From the NCBI GenBank assembly GCA_964620095.1, contig CAZUGT010000204.1:1-64000 (forward strand): 64,000 nucleotides of DNA. Direction: 5' to 3'. A program made the position numbers and the translations under genes. The notes below the pieces were generated by a model. That model was given only the letters and a program-made list of their open reading frames with translations. It did no database searches and was not told the origin of the DNA. Origin of the DNA: JAJDXO01 sp964620095 (GTDB lineage: Bacteria > Pseudomonadota > Alphaproteobacteria > Rhodospirillales > UBA2165). Position 1 is the stretch's first letter; every line of letters begins with the position of its first letter. This document shows, in pieces, positions 36,832-45,656 of this stretch.

Positions 36832-37665
36832 TTACTTCACCGCGCCGAATGTCAGGCCGCGCACCAACTGCTTCTGGCAGAACCACCCCATGATGACGAT
36901 CGGCGCGATGGCCATGGTGGAAGCGGCAGACAGCTTGGCGTAGAACAATCCTTCCGGGCTCGAGAAACTGGCGATAAATGCCGTTAACGGCGCTGCCTTG
37001 GCCGCGGTCAGGTTCAGCGTCCAGAACGCCTCGTTCCACGCCAGGATCACGTTGAGCAGGAAAGTCGAGGCTATTCCCGGAACCGCCATGGGGCTCAACA
37101 CGTAGATCACTTCCGCCCACAGGGTCGCGCCGTCCACCCGGGCGGCTTCGAGGATTTCGCCCGGTATTTCCTTGAAGTAGGTGTAGAGCATCCAGACGAT
37201 GATCGGCAGGTTGATCAGGGTCAGCACGATCACCAGACCGGTCCTGGTGTCGAGCAAACCGCCATCTCTGAACAAGAGGAAGATGGGCACCAGCACGCCG
37301 ACCGGCGGCAGCATCTTGGTCGACAGCATCCACATGAGGATGTTCTTGGTGCTCTTTGCCGGCACGAAGGCCATCGACCAGGCCGCCGGTATGGCGATCA
37401 GCAGGCCGATGAAGGTCGAGCCGATGGAAATTACCACCGAATTCATGAAATGCCGGAAGTAATTCGACCGTTCCTGGACCTCACCGTAGTTTTCGAGCGT
37501 CCAGTCGAAAGCCAGGAACACCGGCGGCGAGGCCACCGCCTGGGCTTCGGTCTTGAAGCTGGTCAACACCGTCCACAGGATCGGGAAGAAGATCGCCAGT
37601 CCGATCGCCCACGCGATGGCGGTGAAGATGACCTTGTTTCGCTGCTTTGCGTTTTCGAACATCAT
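36832..37665 (-). CDS. Carbohydrate ABC transporter permease 2 (MalG type)
   Basis: This 277-residue protein has six helices and the EAA loop EAARVDGATLWAEVIYVLSPM, which docks onto the ATPase. I set the start at ATG 37665 (MMFENAKQRN), with GGAGG upstream. The frame stays open to 38469 but that extension runs over the first permease gene in another frame. The start overlaps the stop of permease 1 by one base (TGATG), a sign of coupling. Confidence 0.92.
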   Translation of the reverse strand: MMFENAKQRNKVIFTAIAWAIGLAIFFPILWTVLTSFKTEAQAVASPPVFLAFDWTLENYGEVQERSNYFRHFMNSVVISIGSTFIGLLIAIPAAWSMAFVPAKSTKNILMWMLSTKMLPPVGVLVPIFLLFRDGGLLDTRTGLVIVLTLINLPIIVWMLYTYFKEIPGEILEAARVDGATLWAEVIYVLSPMAVPGIASTFLLNVILAWNEAFWTLNLTAAKAAPLTAFIASFSSPEGLFYAKLSAASTMAIAPIVIMGWFCQKQLVRGLTFGAVK

Positions 37666-38537
37666 CACGCCTCCAAATTCTTCCCGATCATCCGCATCAG
37701 GAAGATCGCGACGATGTTTGCCAGGATGACCGCGACGATGCCGCCGGCGGACCCGCTGCCGACATCGAACTGCAGGAGCGACTGGGCGTAGACCAGGAAG
37801 GTGAGGTTGGTCGTCGCGTCGCCCGGCCCGCCGTTGGTGGTCACCAGGATTTCCGCGAAAATGGTCAGCAGGAAGATGCTCTCGATCAGAATGACCACGG
37901 TGATGGCCCGCGAGAGGTGCGGCAGCACGATATGGAAGAAGCGGCTGAACTTGCGCGCGCCGTCCATCTTGGCCGCTTCCAGCTGTTCCTGATCGAGGGA
38001 TTGCAGGGCCGTCAGAAGAATGAGCGTTGCGAACGGCAGCCACTGCCAGGCAACGATGATGATGATCGAGAGCAGCGGAATTTGGGAAAAGAAGTCGATA
38101 GCACCGAGCCCCAGTGCCTTGGTGAGGAAGGCAAACAGCCCGTTCACCGGATTCATGAACATGTTCTTCCACACCAGCGCCGATACCGTGGGCATGACGA
38201 AGAACGGCGCGATCACCAGCATGCGCACGATCCCCTGCCCCCACATGGGCTGATCGAGAAGGATGGCCAGACCCACGCCGCCGACGATGGTGATGATCAG
38301 AACGCCGCCGACCAGCAGCAGCGTATTCCAGATGGCGGTAAAGAACGCCGGATCGGTCAGGAAGAATTCGTAGTTGGCGAAACCAACAAACCTTTCCTGA
38401 CCGGGGTTCATCAGATTGTAGCTCTGGAAGGAAAAGAAAATGGTCATCGCCAAAGGCACGATCATCCATCCCAGCAACAGCAGGACGGCCGGCGAAATCA
38501 TGAAACGTGCGGCGGTACGTGAATGTGCGGTGGCCAT
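37665..38537 (-). CDS. Carbohydrate ABC transporter permease 1 (MalF type)
   Basis: This 290-residue, six-helix protein has the EAA loop LEAAKMDGARKFSRFFHIVLP and the ending FLMRMIGKNLEA. It pairs with permease 2 to form the channel. Between it and the upstream binding-protein gene (81 bp) lies a 15-bp perfect hairpin, which would lower expression of the permeases relative to the binding protein. Confidence 0.92.
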   Translation of the reverse strand: MATAHSRTAARFMISPAVLLLLGWMIVPLAMTIFFSFQSYNLMNPGQERFVGFANYEFFLTDPAFFTAIWNTLLLVGGVLIITIVGGVGLAILLDQPMWGQGIVRMLVIAPFFVMPTVSALVWKNMFMNPVNGLFAFLTKALGLGAIDFFSQIPLLSIIIIVAWQWLPFATLILLTALQSLDQEQLEAAKMDGARKFSRFFHIVLPHLSRAITVVILIESIFLLTIFAEILVTTNGGPGDATTNLTFLVYAQSLLQFDVGSGSAGGIVAVILANIVAIFLMRMIGKNLEA

Positions 38538-38569
38538 GGGACCCTCGGCTTGCGGCGGCTGAAGAAGCG

Positions 38570-38607
38570 TCTCGACTGGCCGGCCAGGGACCGCCGGCCA
38601 GTCGAGA
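38570..38607 (-). terminator. Intercistronic hairpin after the polyol binding-protein gene
   Basis: TCTCGACTGGCCGGC and GCCGGCCAGTCGAGA form a perfect 15-bp stem around an 8-base loop. No U-run follows on the minus strand, so it is more likely a partial terminator or a 3'-end stabiliser of the binding-protein message than a full stop. Confidence 0.75.
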
Positions 38608-38618
38608 ACGAGTGCAGC

Positions 38619-39935
38619 CTACTTGATGTAGCCGGCCCTCTTCATGGTGCGTTCGGCTACTGATTGGGCGTTCCGCAAGGCTCTGTCCGCGGACACGGTG
38701 CCGGCGAGCGCCGCGGAGAACTGTTGGCCGACGGTCGTCGCAAGACCCTGAAACTCGGGAATGGCAACGAACTGCACGCCGACATAGGGCACCGGATCCA
38801 CCGTCGGCTTCTTCGGGTTCGCGGAGTTGATGCTGTCGAGCGTCATCTGCGCAAACGGCACCTTGGCGTATTCCGGATTCGCATAGAGCGACTTCCGGGT
38901 GCCCGGCGGCACGTTGGCCCAGCCTTCCTTGGAGGCGACAAGCGCCAAATAGTCCTTGGAAGTCGCCCAGGCAACGAACTTCTTGGCCGCATCAACCTTC
39001 TTCGAGCCGGCCGGAATGGCGAGGCTCCAGGCCCAGAGCCAGTTTCCGCGCTTGCCGAGGCCCGTGTCGGGCGCCAACGCAAAGCCAACCTGATCGTGCA
39101 CCTTGCTCTGCTTTGGGTTGGTCACGAACGAAGCCGCGACCGTCGCGTCGATCCACATGCCGCACTTGCCGGTCTGGAAGAGCGAAAGATTTTCGTTGAA
39201 GCCATTGGAGGACGCGCCGGGCGGGCCCGCATCCTTCATCAGGCCGAGATAGAAGTTGAGCGTGTTCTTCCATGCCGCCGAGTTGAACTGCGGCTTCCAG
39301 TTTTCATCAAACCACCGGGCACCGAATGAGTTGGCTGCCGCGGTCAGGAACGCCATGTTCTCGCCCCAACCGGCCTTGCCGCGAAGACATATACCGAACA
39401 CTTCCTTCGACTTGTCGGTCATGGCGCGGGCGGCCTTGCCGATGAATTCCCAGGTGGGCGCCTTGGGCATGGTCAACCCGGCCTTGGCCATCAGATCCTT
39501 GCGGTACATGACCATCGAGCTTTCGCCGTAGAACGGCGACGCCATCAATTTGCCGTCGACGGTCAAGCCGCCGCGGATCGCCGGCAGCAGGTCGTCAATA
39601 TCGTAAGATGCCGGCAAATCGTTCAGCGACACGAGCCAGCCCCGCTTGCCCCAAATCGGCACCTCGTAAGTGCCGATGGTCATGACGTCAAACTGACCGC
39701 CCTTGGTGGCGATATCCGTGGTTACCCGCTGGCGGAGTATGTTCTCCTCCAGGGTAACCCATTCCACCTCGATCCCCGGGTTCTTGCTGGTGAAGTCGCC
39801 GGTGAGTTTCTGCATTCGAATCATATCGCCGTTGTTCACGGTGGCGATCGTCAGCTTCGTTTGCGCTTGCGCCGAAAAAGCCAGGACTGCGCCAAGAGCT
39901 GCCCCCGTGAGGGCAACGAGCGGTCGTCTAAACAT
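38619..39935 (-). CDS. ABC transporter sugar/polyol-binding protein (family 1)
   Basis: This 438-residue protein has a signal peptide ending FSAQAQ and the family-1 pattern KLTIATVNNGDMIRMQKLTG, then FTSKNPGIEVEWVTLEENIL and GKLMASPFYGESSMVMYRKDL. This form is typical of sorbitol/mannitol binding proteins. The start is ATG 39935, with GGGGAGA upstream; the longer frame (to 40004) runs through the promoter region. It is the first gene of the seven-gene polyol operon, under a 20-bp near-palindrome at 39983-40002. Confidence 0.9.
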   Translation of the reverse strand: MFRRPLVALTGAALGAVLAFSAQAQTKLTIATVNNGDMIRMQKLTGDFTSKNPGIEVEWVTLEENILRQRVTTDIATKGGQFDVMTIGTYEVPIWGKRGWLVSLNDLPASYDIDDLLPAIRGGLTVDGKLMASPFYGESSMVMYRKDLMAKAGLTMPKAPTWEFIGKAARAMTDKSKEVFGICLRGKAGWGENMAFLTAAANSFGARWFDENWKPQFNSAAWKNTLNFYLGLMKDAGPPGASSNGFNENLSLFQTGKCGMWIDATVAASFVTNPKQSKVHDQVGFALAPDTGLGKRGNWLWAWSLAIPAGSKKVDAAKKFVAWATSKDYLALVASKEGWANVPPGTRKSLYANPEYAKVPFAQMTLDSINSANPKKPTVDPVPYVGVQFVAIPEFQGLATTVGQQFSAALAGTVSADRALRNAQSVAERTMKRAGYIK

Positions 39936-39982
39936 GAAATGTCTCCCCATTATGGAAGTTGACGTTGAAGTAGACCTTGTGC

Positions 39983-40002
39983 GCCCACTTACGTATGTGG
40001 GC
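39983..40002. promoter_or_regulatory. Near-perfect 20-bp palindrome, candidate SorC-type operator
   Basis: GCCCACTTACGTATGTGGGC is identical to its reverse complement except for one symmetrical pair. It lies 48 bp upstream of the binding-protein start, inside the expected promoter zone, and the SorC-type regulator gene is the next gene upstream. Confidence 0.55.
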
Positions 40003-40149
40003 AATTGCTAATTGATCGGGCAAATTCTCACATATAACGGGCGCGGAGTCAAATCATGTTGCCGGCAATAACGCGTTTGCATTCCAATCAATGGGGAAAA
40101 ATCGCAGAATTCCGGGAAAGTTCGGCAATTCCGGCGTCCAATTCACCGG

Positions 40150-41115
40150 TCAGGCCCCGGGCAGCCGCAAAAGCTCCTCAGCCGTTGCCTCGTCGGTGAC
40201 GAGGCCGGACAACCAATTTCCCTTGAGCGCCGCCTGGATTGCCTGCAACTTTTTTGTGCCTCGGGCGACGCCGATCACCTCGTTTCCGGGGGGCTGTTGC
40301 AGGGGAACGCTCGCAACCCGGGCATTGATATGTCCGGGCAGCAAATCACCGTCCTGATCAAACACCCACCCGACGATTTCTCCCGTACCGCCCGCTCGGA
40401 CGATCTGCTCCAACTCTTCATCGGTAATAAAACCGTCGGTCAGCAAGGGAGGGGTTTCGTCAATTTCACCAATGCCGACGAAGGCTACATCAGCCGACTG
40501 CGCGAGTTGAATATTGCCTTTGATGGGACGCTGCGCCCAGAAAGTATCCCGCTCCGTGGTCGTGGTCGCGACAACGGGAACGGCCATCGGGTAGTGAGGC
40601 GCTTGTGTCGCGTCCCCCACTCTCATGATCACGTCGTTGAAGCTCGCCGAACCGTCCGGTGCCAGATTTCCCACCAGCGAAACGACCTTGTGCTGGGGGC
40701 AGACCATGGGCGACATCTGTTCGACCGCACCCCGAATTTCGCGGCCCGTGCCGAAAGCGACAACCACCGGCTCGGAAACGGAAAGGCGGTTTTCGATCTC
40801 CTGGGCCGCCACCTGCGCGATCCCAAGCGCGGGATCATCGGAGGTCGGGTCGGCGAACGTAACCTCGCAATATGTGAGTCCGAAGCGCGCCATGATACCT
40901 TGCGCCAAATCCAGGCACCGGCCGATGGGGTGGTCAAGGCGCACCTTCACCAGCCGCTCACGCATGGCAAGGGCCACGAGACGCTGTGCCGACTGGCGTG
41001 AGATGCCCATCTTCTCGGCGATCTCGTCTTGTGTGTTTTCCGCGATGTAGTACAGCCACGCGGCCCGGGCGGCCTCCTCCAATCGGTCTGTGCGGCGGGT
41101 TGGTCTCTTAGCCAT
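40150..41115 (-). CDS. SorC-family sugar-binding transcriptional regulator
   Basis: This 321-residue protein has an N-terminal helix-turn-helix (TQDEIAEKMGISRQSAQRLVALA) and a SorC sugar-phosphate-binding domain. The latter has VVAFGTGREIRGAVEQM, QLAQSADVAFVGIGEID and EIVGWVFDQDGDLLPG. Such regulators control polyol operons and respond to a sugar or sugar phosphate. It lies upstream of and in the same direction as the polyol operon (214-bp gap), probably with its own promoter. Confidence 0.9.
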   Translation of the reverse strand: MAKRPTRRTDRLEEAARAAWLYYIAENTQDEIAEKMGISRQSAQRLVALAMRERLVKVRLDHPIGRCLDLAQGIMARFGLTYCEVTFADPTSDDPALGIAQVAAQEIENRLSVSEPVVVAFGTGREIRGAVEQMSPMVCPQHKVVSLVGNLAPDGSASFNDVIMRVGDATQAPHYPMAVPVVATTTTERDTFWAQRPIKGNIQLAQSADVAFVGIGEIDETPPLLTDGFITDEELEQIVRAGGTGEIVGWVFDQDGDLLPGHINARVASVPLQQPPGNEVIGVARGTKKLQAIQAALKGNWLSGLVTDEATAEELLRLPGA

Positions 41116-41245
41116 GTTTGACTGTCATGCTGTCGCGGCGTGTGAATCTCGGGCCGGCCGAACCAGTGACGTGGTGCCGGCCGCCGATCCATCTAGCCGC
41201 AAATTGAATTACCGGGTCAAGTCTCGCCCATCAGATGGGATGGGA

Positions 41246-41410
41246 ATGGTGACGATCAACCGGATCCGCGCCTTTCTCGTCGAACAGGAGATCACGGTAA
41301 ACGCCGACGCTCACGCTTTGCGTACCTCACTGTTTGCCATATTGGGGAACCAGGCAGGTGAGGTATCGCCGCGTCTGCACGATATCCCGGTCATCCTGCC
41401 GATTGTCCAG
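41246..41410 (+). pseudogene. IS110-family transposase fragment
   Basis: The frame MVTINRIRAFLVEQEITVNA then ALRTSLFAILGNQAGEVSPR and LHDI resembles the middle of IS110-type transposases (NRIRAFL.E.GI.V.....L...L..IL......LS.R.). Both catalytic ends are absent and the frame runs on into unrelated sequence. Confidence 0.5.
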
Positions 41411-41493
41411 GTGGCGGGAAGCACACGATTAGATGCGGCCAGTTGGTCGAACTCCGAACAACACACCTTGATTAAATTCGGTCAATGATTAAT

Positions 41494-41532
41494 AATTCCA
41501 TATATGAAATTAAAAAATCCAAATATGGAATT
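41494..41532. promoter_or_regulatory. Inverted repeat at the IclR-type gene start, probable autoregulatory operator
   Basis: AATTCCATA (41494-41502) and TATGGAATT (41524-41532) are perfect inverted arms of 9 bp with a 21-bp AT-rich spacer. The second arm ends immediately before the ATG at 41533. A regulator bound here would block its own expression. Confidence 0.65.
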
Positions 41533-42357
41533 ATGAGCAGCACGGCGACCGTACGGACATTGCAGGTCCTTGAATACTTCATGTCGGCGGGACCAGGGCC
41601 GATCAAGCAAGTAGATGTCGCGCGGGCTTGCGATATTTCGGCCGGCACACTCAATCGAATTCTGAAAACCCTCTCGGAGTGGGGATACCTATTCAGGACC
41701 AGCGAGAAATACTGTGTCCGTAATTTTCGGCTCGAGCGGAATGTTCCGCTATCGGAGACCTATCTCCAGTATCTCGATACAGCCATTCAAAATTTAGCGG
41801 ACAAGACCGGCGCATCCGCTGAAATTGTGGTCGTTGCCGGGCACGAATTGCTTTGGCATTCCAGAACGCCATATCCCGACGAAGATGTAATCATCCGTGC
41901 GAATGTGGGCTTTCGGCGTTCGCTCTACGAGCTTGACGCGCTGGCTCGGCTTTATGTGAGCCGGATGAGTTGGGAGGAAATCTCCAGTTACTTCTTTACC
42001 GACGGTTTCTACGCAACCGAATTCGAGGGCAAGCGCGAGCTCGTTTTGATTTCGGAAGCTAGAGCGAAAGAAATGATCGATGAATGTCGAGACAGCGTTT
42101 TCGCCTATGATTTGAACGGCAATCACGTGGGAATCCGGCGGTTTGCGACGGTCATTGAAAGCCCCGAGGGAGAATTCCTGCATTTGTTGTCTTTGGCCGA
42201 ACCGGCAAACATTGTCGAAATTGATGCGAACAATTTCGCGCGGATGCAGGCTGAGTTACTCACGGTGCGCGAAGAACTGATGGCACTGGTTTCAGCAGAA
42301 AAATCAATTTTTCGAAATCCGCCTAAACACTACATCCAACCCGGTCGCGGTGGGTAA
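41533..42357 (+). CDS. IclR-type transcriptional regulator
   Basis: This 274-residue protein has an N-terminal winged helix (VRTLQVLEYFMSAGPGPIKQ, VARACDISAGTLNRILKTLSEWGYL). Its C-terminal part is of about 180 residues with IclR-like layout (YLDTAIQNLADKTGASAEIVV). I prefer ATG 41533 over 41485 because the inverted repeat would otherwise lie inside the gene and the winged-helix domain starts just after 41533. It precedes, 55 bp upstream, the sulfatase-ABC operon, which it probably controls. The C-terminal domain is only weakly typical, so the family call is moderate. Confidence 0.7.
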   Translation: MSSTATVRTLQVLEYFMSAGPGPIKQVDVARACDISAGTLNRILKTLSEWGYLFRTSEKYCVRNFRLERNVPLSETYLQYLDTAIQNLADKTGASAEIVVVAGHELLWHSRTPYPDEDVIIRANVGFRRSLYELDALARLYVSRMSWEEISSYFFTDGFYATEFEGKRELVLISEARAKEMIDECRDSVFAYDLNGNHVGIRRFATVIESPEGEFLHLLSLAEPANIVEIDANNFARMQAELLTVREELMALVSAEKSIFRNPPKHYIQPGRGG

Positions 42358-42412
42358 TTCCACAGGCCGAAATCAAACTAGCCAAAATTCTATTTTCAAG
42401 GAGGAAAACGTT

Positions 42413-43687
42413 ATGAAATTACTACTAAGTTTGGGATTAGTGCTCGCCACGTTGGCGGGTTCGTTCATCAATCCCGCCCACGCGGCAAAAAGCGAAATAA
42501 ACGTCCTATTGTTTGGCATGCCGTATACGAGGGGCTTGCAGGCCCTCGCTGCCGATTTTCAGGCGGAAACCGGCATCAAGGCCAACATCGAGGTGATCGG
42601 GCAAAAGGTTTTCGAGAATCGCATTACCCTGGAGTTCACCGGCAAAACCAATAAGATCGATGTGGTTCATACCCCGGTTATCCAGGTTCAGCGCTGGATC
42701 AAGGCAGGATGGGTACAGCCGATAACCAGCCGGGTGAACAATATCCAGGGTAAAGCCGATATTCTTGCGGGCCCGCTCGATGCCTACAAAGTCAACGGGG
42801 ACTATTGGGCCGTTCCCTACATGGCTGCCGTCGGAATGATGACCTATCGAAAAGACATCTTGCAGGCGGCCGGGAAAAAATTCCCCCAAACCTTTGACGA
42901 AATGATCGATGTGGCGAAAGCCATCCATAGTAAGGATGTCGCTGCCGTAGCTTTGCGGGCTACGCCAGGCCAGGGTTTCAACATGTTCATCTTTCCGATG
43001 ATCATGAGGGCCTATGGCGGCAAATTCTTCGCCGATTATCCCGGTGGGGACCTGACTCCGGCGATTAATTCTCCGGAAACTCTCAAAGCCCTACGGGTAT
43101 ATATGACCCTGCTGAACAGCTATGGGCCTCCAGGAGCGGGTAACTTTAACTTTCCGGAAGTGAGAGCTGGGGTCATCAACGGTAAAGTCGCCATGACCCT
43201 CGAGGGAACCGGCATTGTCAACGCCATCACCAGCCCGGCCAAAAGCAAATTTGCCGGCAAGCAGGGCGTTGCTCTTCCGCCGGCCGGGCCCGCGGGACGA
43301 TCCCCTGCGATCGCCGTGCACGGTCTCGGCATCCCCAAAGGAGCATCGGATCCGGAAACGTCCTTCAAATTTATCGAATGGGCCACCAGTGAAAAAATCA
43401 TCGCCAAAATTGCTCTGGCGGAGCCATTTGCAGATTTTGTAAGGGCGAAAGTTGCAAAGAACCCGGAGGTCGCGAAGAAATATGCTTCATTGCATCCGGA
43501 CTTGATGCCCACTCGGCTAAAGGCGCTTGATGTGGCGATCGGTCATTACCGTCCTCTCATCCCCGAATGGCCGGCCTTGGGCCAGGCGATTGGTGAAAAC
43601 ATCAATGCCGCGCTCAATGGCTTGGTCAGCCCGGAGAACGCCCTGAAAGCGGCGGAGCAAGAGATGAAGGAAATCCTCGGGAAATAA
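42413..43687 (+). CDS. ABC transporter substrate-binding protein (family 1)
   Basis: This 424-residue periplasmic protein has a signal peptide ending NPAHA. It has the family-1 pattern LAADFQAETGIKANIEVIGQ, YWAVPYMAAVGMMTYRKDIL and GVALPPAGPAGRSPAIAVHG. The start ATG 42413 has AAGGAGG 7 nt upstream, an ideal site; the frame upstream overlaps the regulator. It heads the importer operon that also encodes two sulfatases, so its ligand may be a sulfated sugar or other sulfate ester (inference). Confidence 0.9.
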   Translation: MKLLLSLGLVLATLAGSFINPAHAAKSEINVLLFGMPYTRGLQALAADFQAETGIKANIEVIGQKVFENRITLEFTGKTNKIDVVHTPVIQVQRWIKAGWVQPITSRVNNIQGKADILAGPLDAYKVNGDYWAVPYMAAVGMMTYRKDILQAAGKKFPQTFDEMIDVAKAIHSKDVAAVALRATPGQGFNMFIFPMIMRAYGGKFFADYPGGDLTPAINSPETLKALRVYMTLLNSYGPPGAGNFNFPEVRAGVINGKVAMTLEGTGIVNAITSPAKSKFAGKQGVALPPAGPAGRSPAIAVHGLGIPKGASDPETSFKFIEWATSEKIIAKIALAEPFADFVRAKVAKNPEVAKKYASLHPDLMPTRLKALDVAIGHYRPLIPEWPALGQAIGENINAALNGLVSPENALKAAEQEMKEILGK

Positions 43688-43931
43688 TAACCTATGAAGC
43701 CCAGCGGCAATCTTGCCGCTGGGCTTGCTTCTCCACCAAGCCCTACTCAATGTAGAACGTCCCGGAAATCCTTAACTCTATCGGGACTCACCCAAGGAAT
43801 CCTGTCTCCCGTCTTGGCGTCGAGAAGGCGCCTTCGCGACGTGACGCAAATGGGGCATCTGAGTTAGATGAGAAAAATCCTTAAGCCATTGGTTGGCGGT
43901 ACAATTAGGTTTGCTGCCGGCCGGATTTGTC
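43688..43931. other. Intercistronic stretch within the sulfatase-ABC operon
   Basis: It contains the hairpin at 43697-43726 and about 200 bp of further sequence in which I see no gene. The long spacing plus hairpin separates binding-protein expression from that of the permeases. Confidence 0.5.
43697..43726 (+). terminator. Intercistronic hairpin after the binding-protein gene
   Basis: AAGCCCAGCGGCAA and TTGCCGCTGGGCTT are perfect 14-base inverted arms with two bases between them. The following GCTTCTCC is only weakly U-rich. It lies 9 bp after the binding-protein stop and probably acts as a partial terminator or message stabiliser. Confidence 0.78.
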
Positions 43932-44816
43932 ATGACCAAACGTAGTGCGCGACGAAGTCTCGAGCGGGGTTACAAGCTCATGATGATCCCGGCGGTTGTC
44001 GCCGTCTTGGCGTTCGCGATTGTACCACTCATTGGAATGTTCGGCATCTCGGTCAGCGACTATCACATGCTCAGAGGTTCCAGGGGTGAATTCGGCCTTC
44101 ACAACTTTGCCAAAATGCTGACCGACTTTAGGTTCTCCGACTCGATATATGTGATGGCGGTCCTGTCGATTGTCGGTGTGATCGTTCAGGTTGTGACTGG
44201 CACCTTCATTGCCGTTGGGCTCCATCGGATAATACCCAAGTGGAAATATGCCCGGGGTCTATTCCTTCTTCCGTATGCCGTTCCGGGAGTTGCGGTGGCT
44301 TTGATTTGGCTGTCGCTATTTACTCCGACCCTCTCACCCATCAATGCGGTGTTCGATTTATTCGGCGTGACGGTTCCAGCGTTTTTGACGACCCGCAATG
44401 GCGCGTTGTTCGCCATCACCGTGGCCGACACCTGGACGACCTATCCGTTCGTAATGTTGATTATTCTCGCCGCCCTGCAAGGAATTTCACAGGACCTCGA
44501 CGAGGCGGCGGCTCTTGATGGCGCAACGCAAATCCAAACCTTTTTTTACATTACGCTGCCGTTATTGGTTCCCGCGCTCATCATGGTGGCGCTCTTCAGA
44601 TTCATAGAATTATTAAAGCATTTTCCCCTGATCTTTATCATGACATCAGGCGGTCCGGGGCGCTCTACACAGGTGACCAACTACTATGCCTATGTTCAGA
44701 CGTTTCAAAACGAAAATGTCGCCTATGGCGCGTCAATCGCCGTCTTTCTGTTTCTGATTGCAGCGGTTATCAGCCTTTATGTGGCCAGGCACATCGCGAG
44801 GACCGATCATGCGTGA
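43932..44816 (+). CDS. ABC transporter permease 1 (MalF/UgpA type)
   Basis: This 294-residue protein has six helices and the EAA loop DEAAALDGATQIQTFFYITLP. It has the UgpA-like stretch LKHFPLIFIMTSGGPGRSTQ. The start is set at ATG 43932 (MTKRSARR) because basic residues precede the first helix there; an upstream TTG at 43893 is possible. No strong ribosome-binding site is seen. It overlaps permease 2 by 8 bp. Confidence 0.88.
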   Translation: MTKRSARRSLERGYKLMMIPAVVAVLAFAIVPLIGMFGISVSDYHMLRGSRGEFGLHNFAKMLTDFRFSDSIYVMAVLSIVGVIVQVVTGTFIAVGLHRIIPKWKYARGLFLLPYAVPGVAVALIWLSLFTPTLSPINAVFDLFGVTVPAFLTTRNGALFAITVADTWTTYPFVMLIILAALQGISQDLDEAAALDGATQIQTFFYITLPLLVPALIMVALFRFIELLKHFPLIFIMTSGGPGRSTQVTNYYAYVQTFQNENVAYGASIAVFLFLIAAVISLYVARHIARTDHA

Positions 44817-45639
44817 TCGCTCCATGAGTTATACGCTCAAGAGGGGTGCGGGCGTCACGAGCATCTCGTTGTTCCTGTTGTTTGCGCTGTTCCCTATCTT
44901 TTGGGTTTTAATTCTGTCGGTAAGGCCATCGGCCGCGTTGTTCGATCCGATTTGGGAAAATCTTGGCGATTGGTCGCTCGAAAATTTCGGTTCGCTAATT
45001 CGCTCCAATTTTCCGCTGGGTATATTGAATAGTTTCATTACCGCGGGAAGCGCTACTTTGATCTCCATGCTCGTGGGTATTCCTGCCGGTTTCGCGCTCG
45101 CCAAGTCACGATTTGCGGGCAAGTTCATCGCATCCTGGCTGCTTTTGCTTCTGCGCATGGCTCCGCCTGTCGGATTTGTAATTCCACTTTTCCTGTTTTA
45201 TCTGCAGGTCGGGTTTATCGACAGTTATCCCGGGCTGATATTCGCCTATATGACCTTAACATTGCCCCTGGTTGTTTGGCTGATGTGGACCTCGTTTGCT
45301 CAACTTCCCAATGAGCTTATCGAGGCCGCAATCATGGACGGGGCTTCTCTGAGAAATACTCTTTTGCTGGTCGCTTTGCCGGCGGCAAAACCTGGTGTAA
45401 TCGCGGCCTTCATCCTAGGATTCCTGCTGGCATGGAATGACTTCTTTTTCGCGCTGGTAATCACCAGACAGGACACGGCAACAGCAACCGTTGCGGTGAT
45501 GAACTTCATTTCCTACGACAGCGTGGATTGGGGGGCCATCGGTCTTGCCAGTATCATCCTGACCCTCCCGATTCTGCCGTTTATGGTCATCGCCAACAAA
45601 TATATCGTCCGTTCCATATCCGGAGCGGTAAAGGGCTGA
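44809..45639 (+). CDS. ABC transporter permease 2 (MalG type)
   Basis: This 276-residue, six-helix protein has the EAA loop IEAAIMDGASLRNTLLLVALP and ends YIVRSISGAVKG, the usual MalG-type ending. The start ATG 44809 lies within the end of permease 1 (8-bp overlap). The next gene, a sulfatase, follows after 17 bp, so the operon continues through it. Confidence 0.9.
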   Translation: MRDRSMSYTLKRGAGVTSISLFLLFALFPIFWVLILSVRPSAALFDPIWENLGDWSLENFGSLIRSNFPLGILNSFITAGSATLISMLVGIPAGFALAKSRFAGKFIASWLLLLLRMAPPVGFVIPLFLFYLQVGFIDSYPGLIFAYMTLTLPLVVWLMWTSFAQLPNELIEAAIMDGASLRNTLLLVALPAAKPGVIAAFILGFLLAWNDFFFALVITRQDTATATVAVMNFISYDSVDWGAIGLASIILTLPILPFMVIANKYIVRSISGAVKG

Positions 45640-45656
45640 AATTTAAGGAAAAATTT

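Larger units (their letters stand above)
41116..41532. other. Divergent spacer with an IS110 remnant and the IclR operator
   Basis: It separates the SorC gene (minus) from the IclR gene (plus). It contains the IS110-like fragment at 41246 and the inverted repeat at 41494-41532. Upstream of 41246 nothing else is recognisable. Confidence 0.6.

Noticed and set aside
36832..38469. Single 545-codon permease
   Set aside because: Only the part from 37665 is permease-like in this frame; the upstream half overlaps the first permease in another frame and is Arg/His-rich nonsense.
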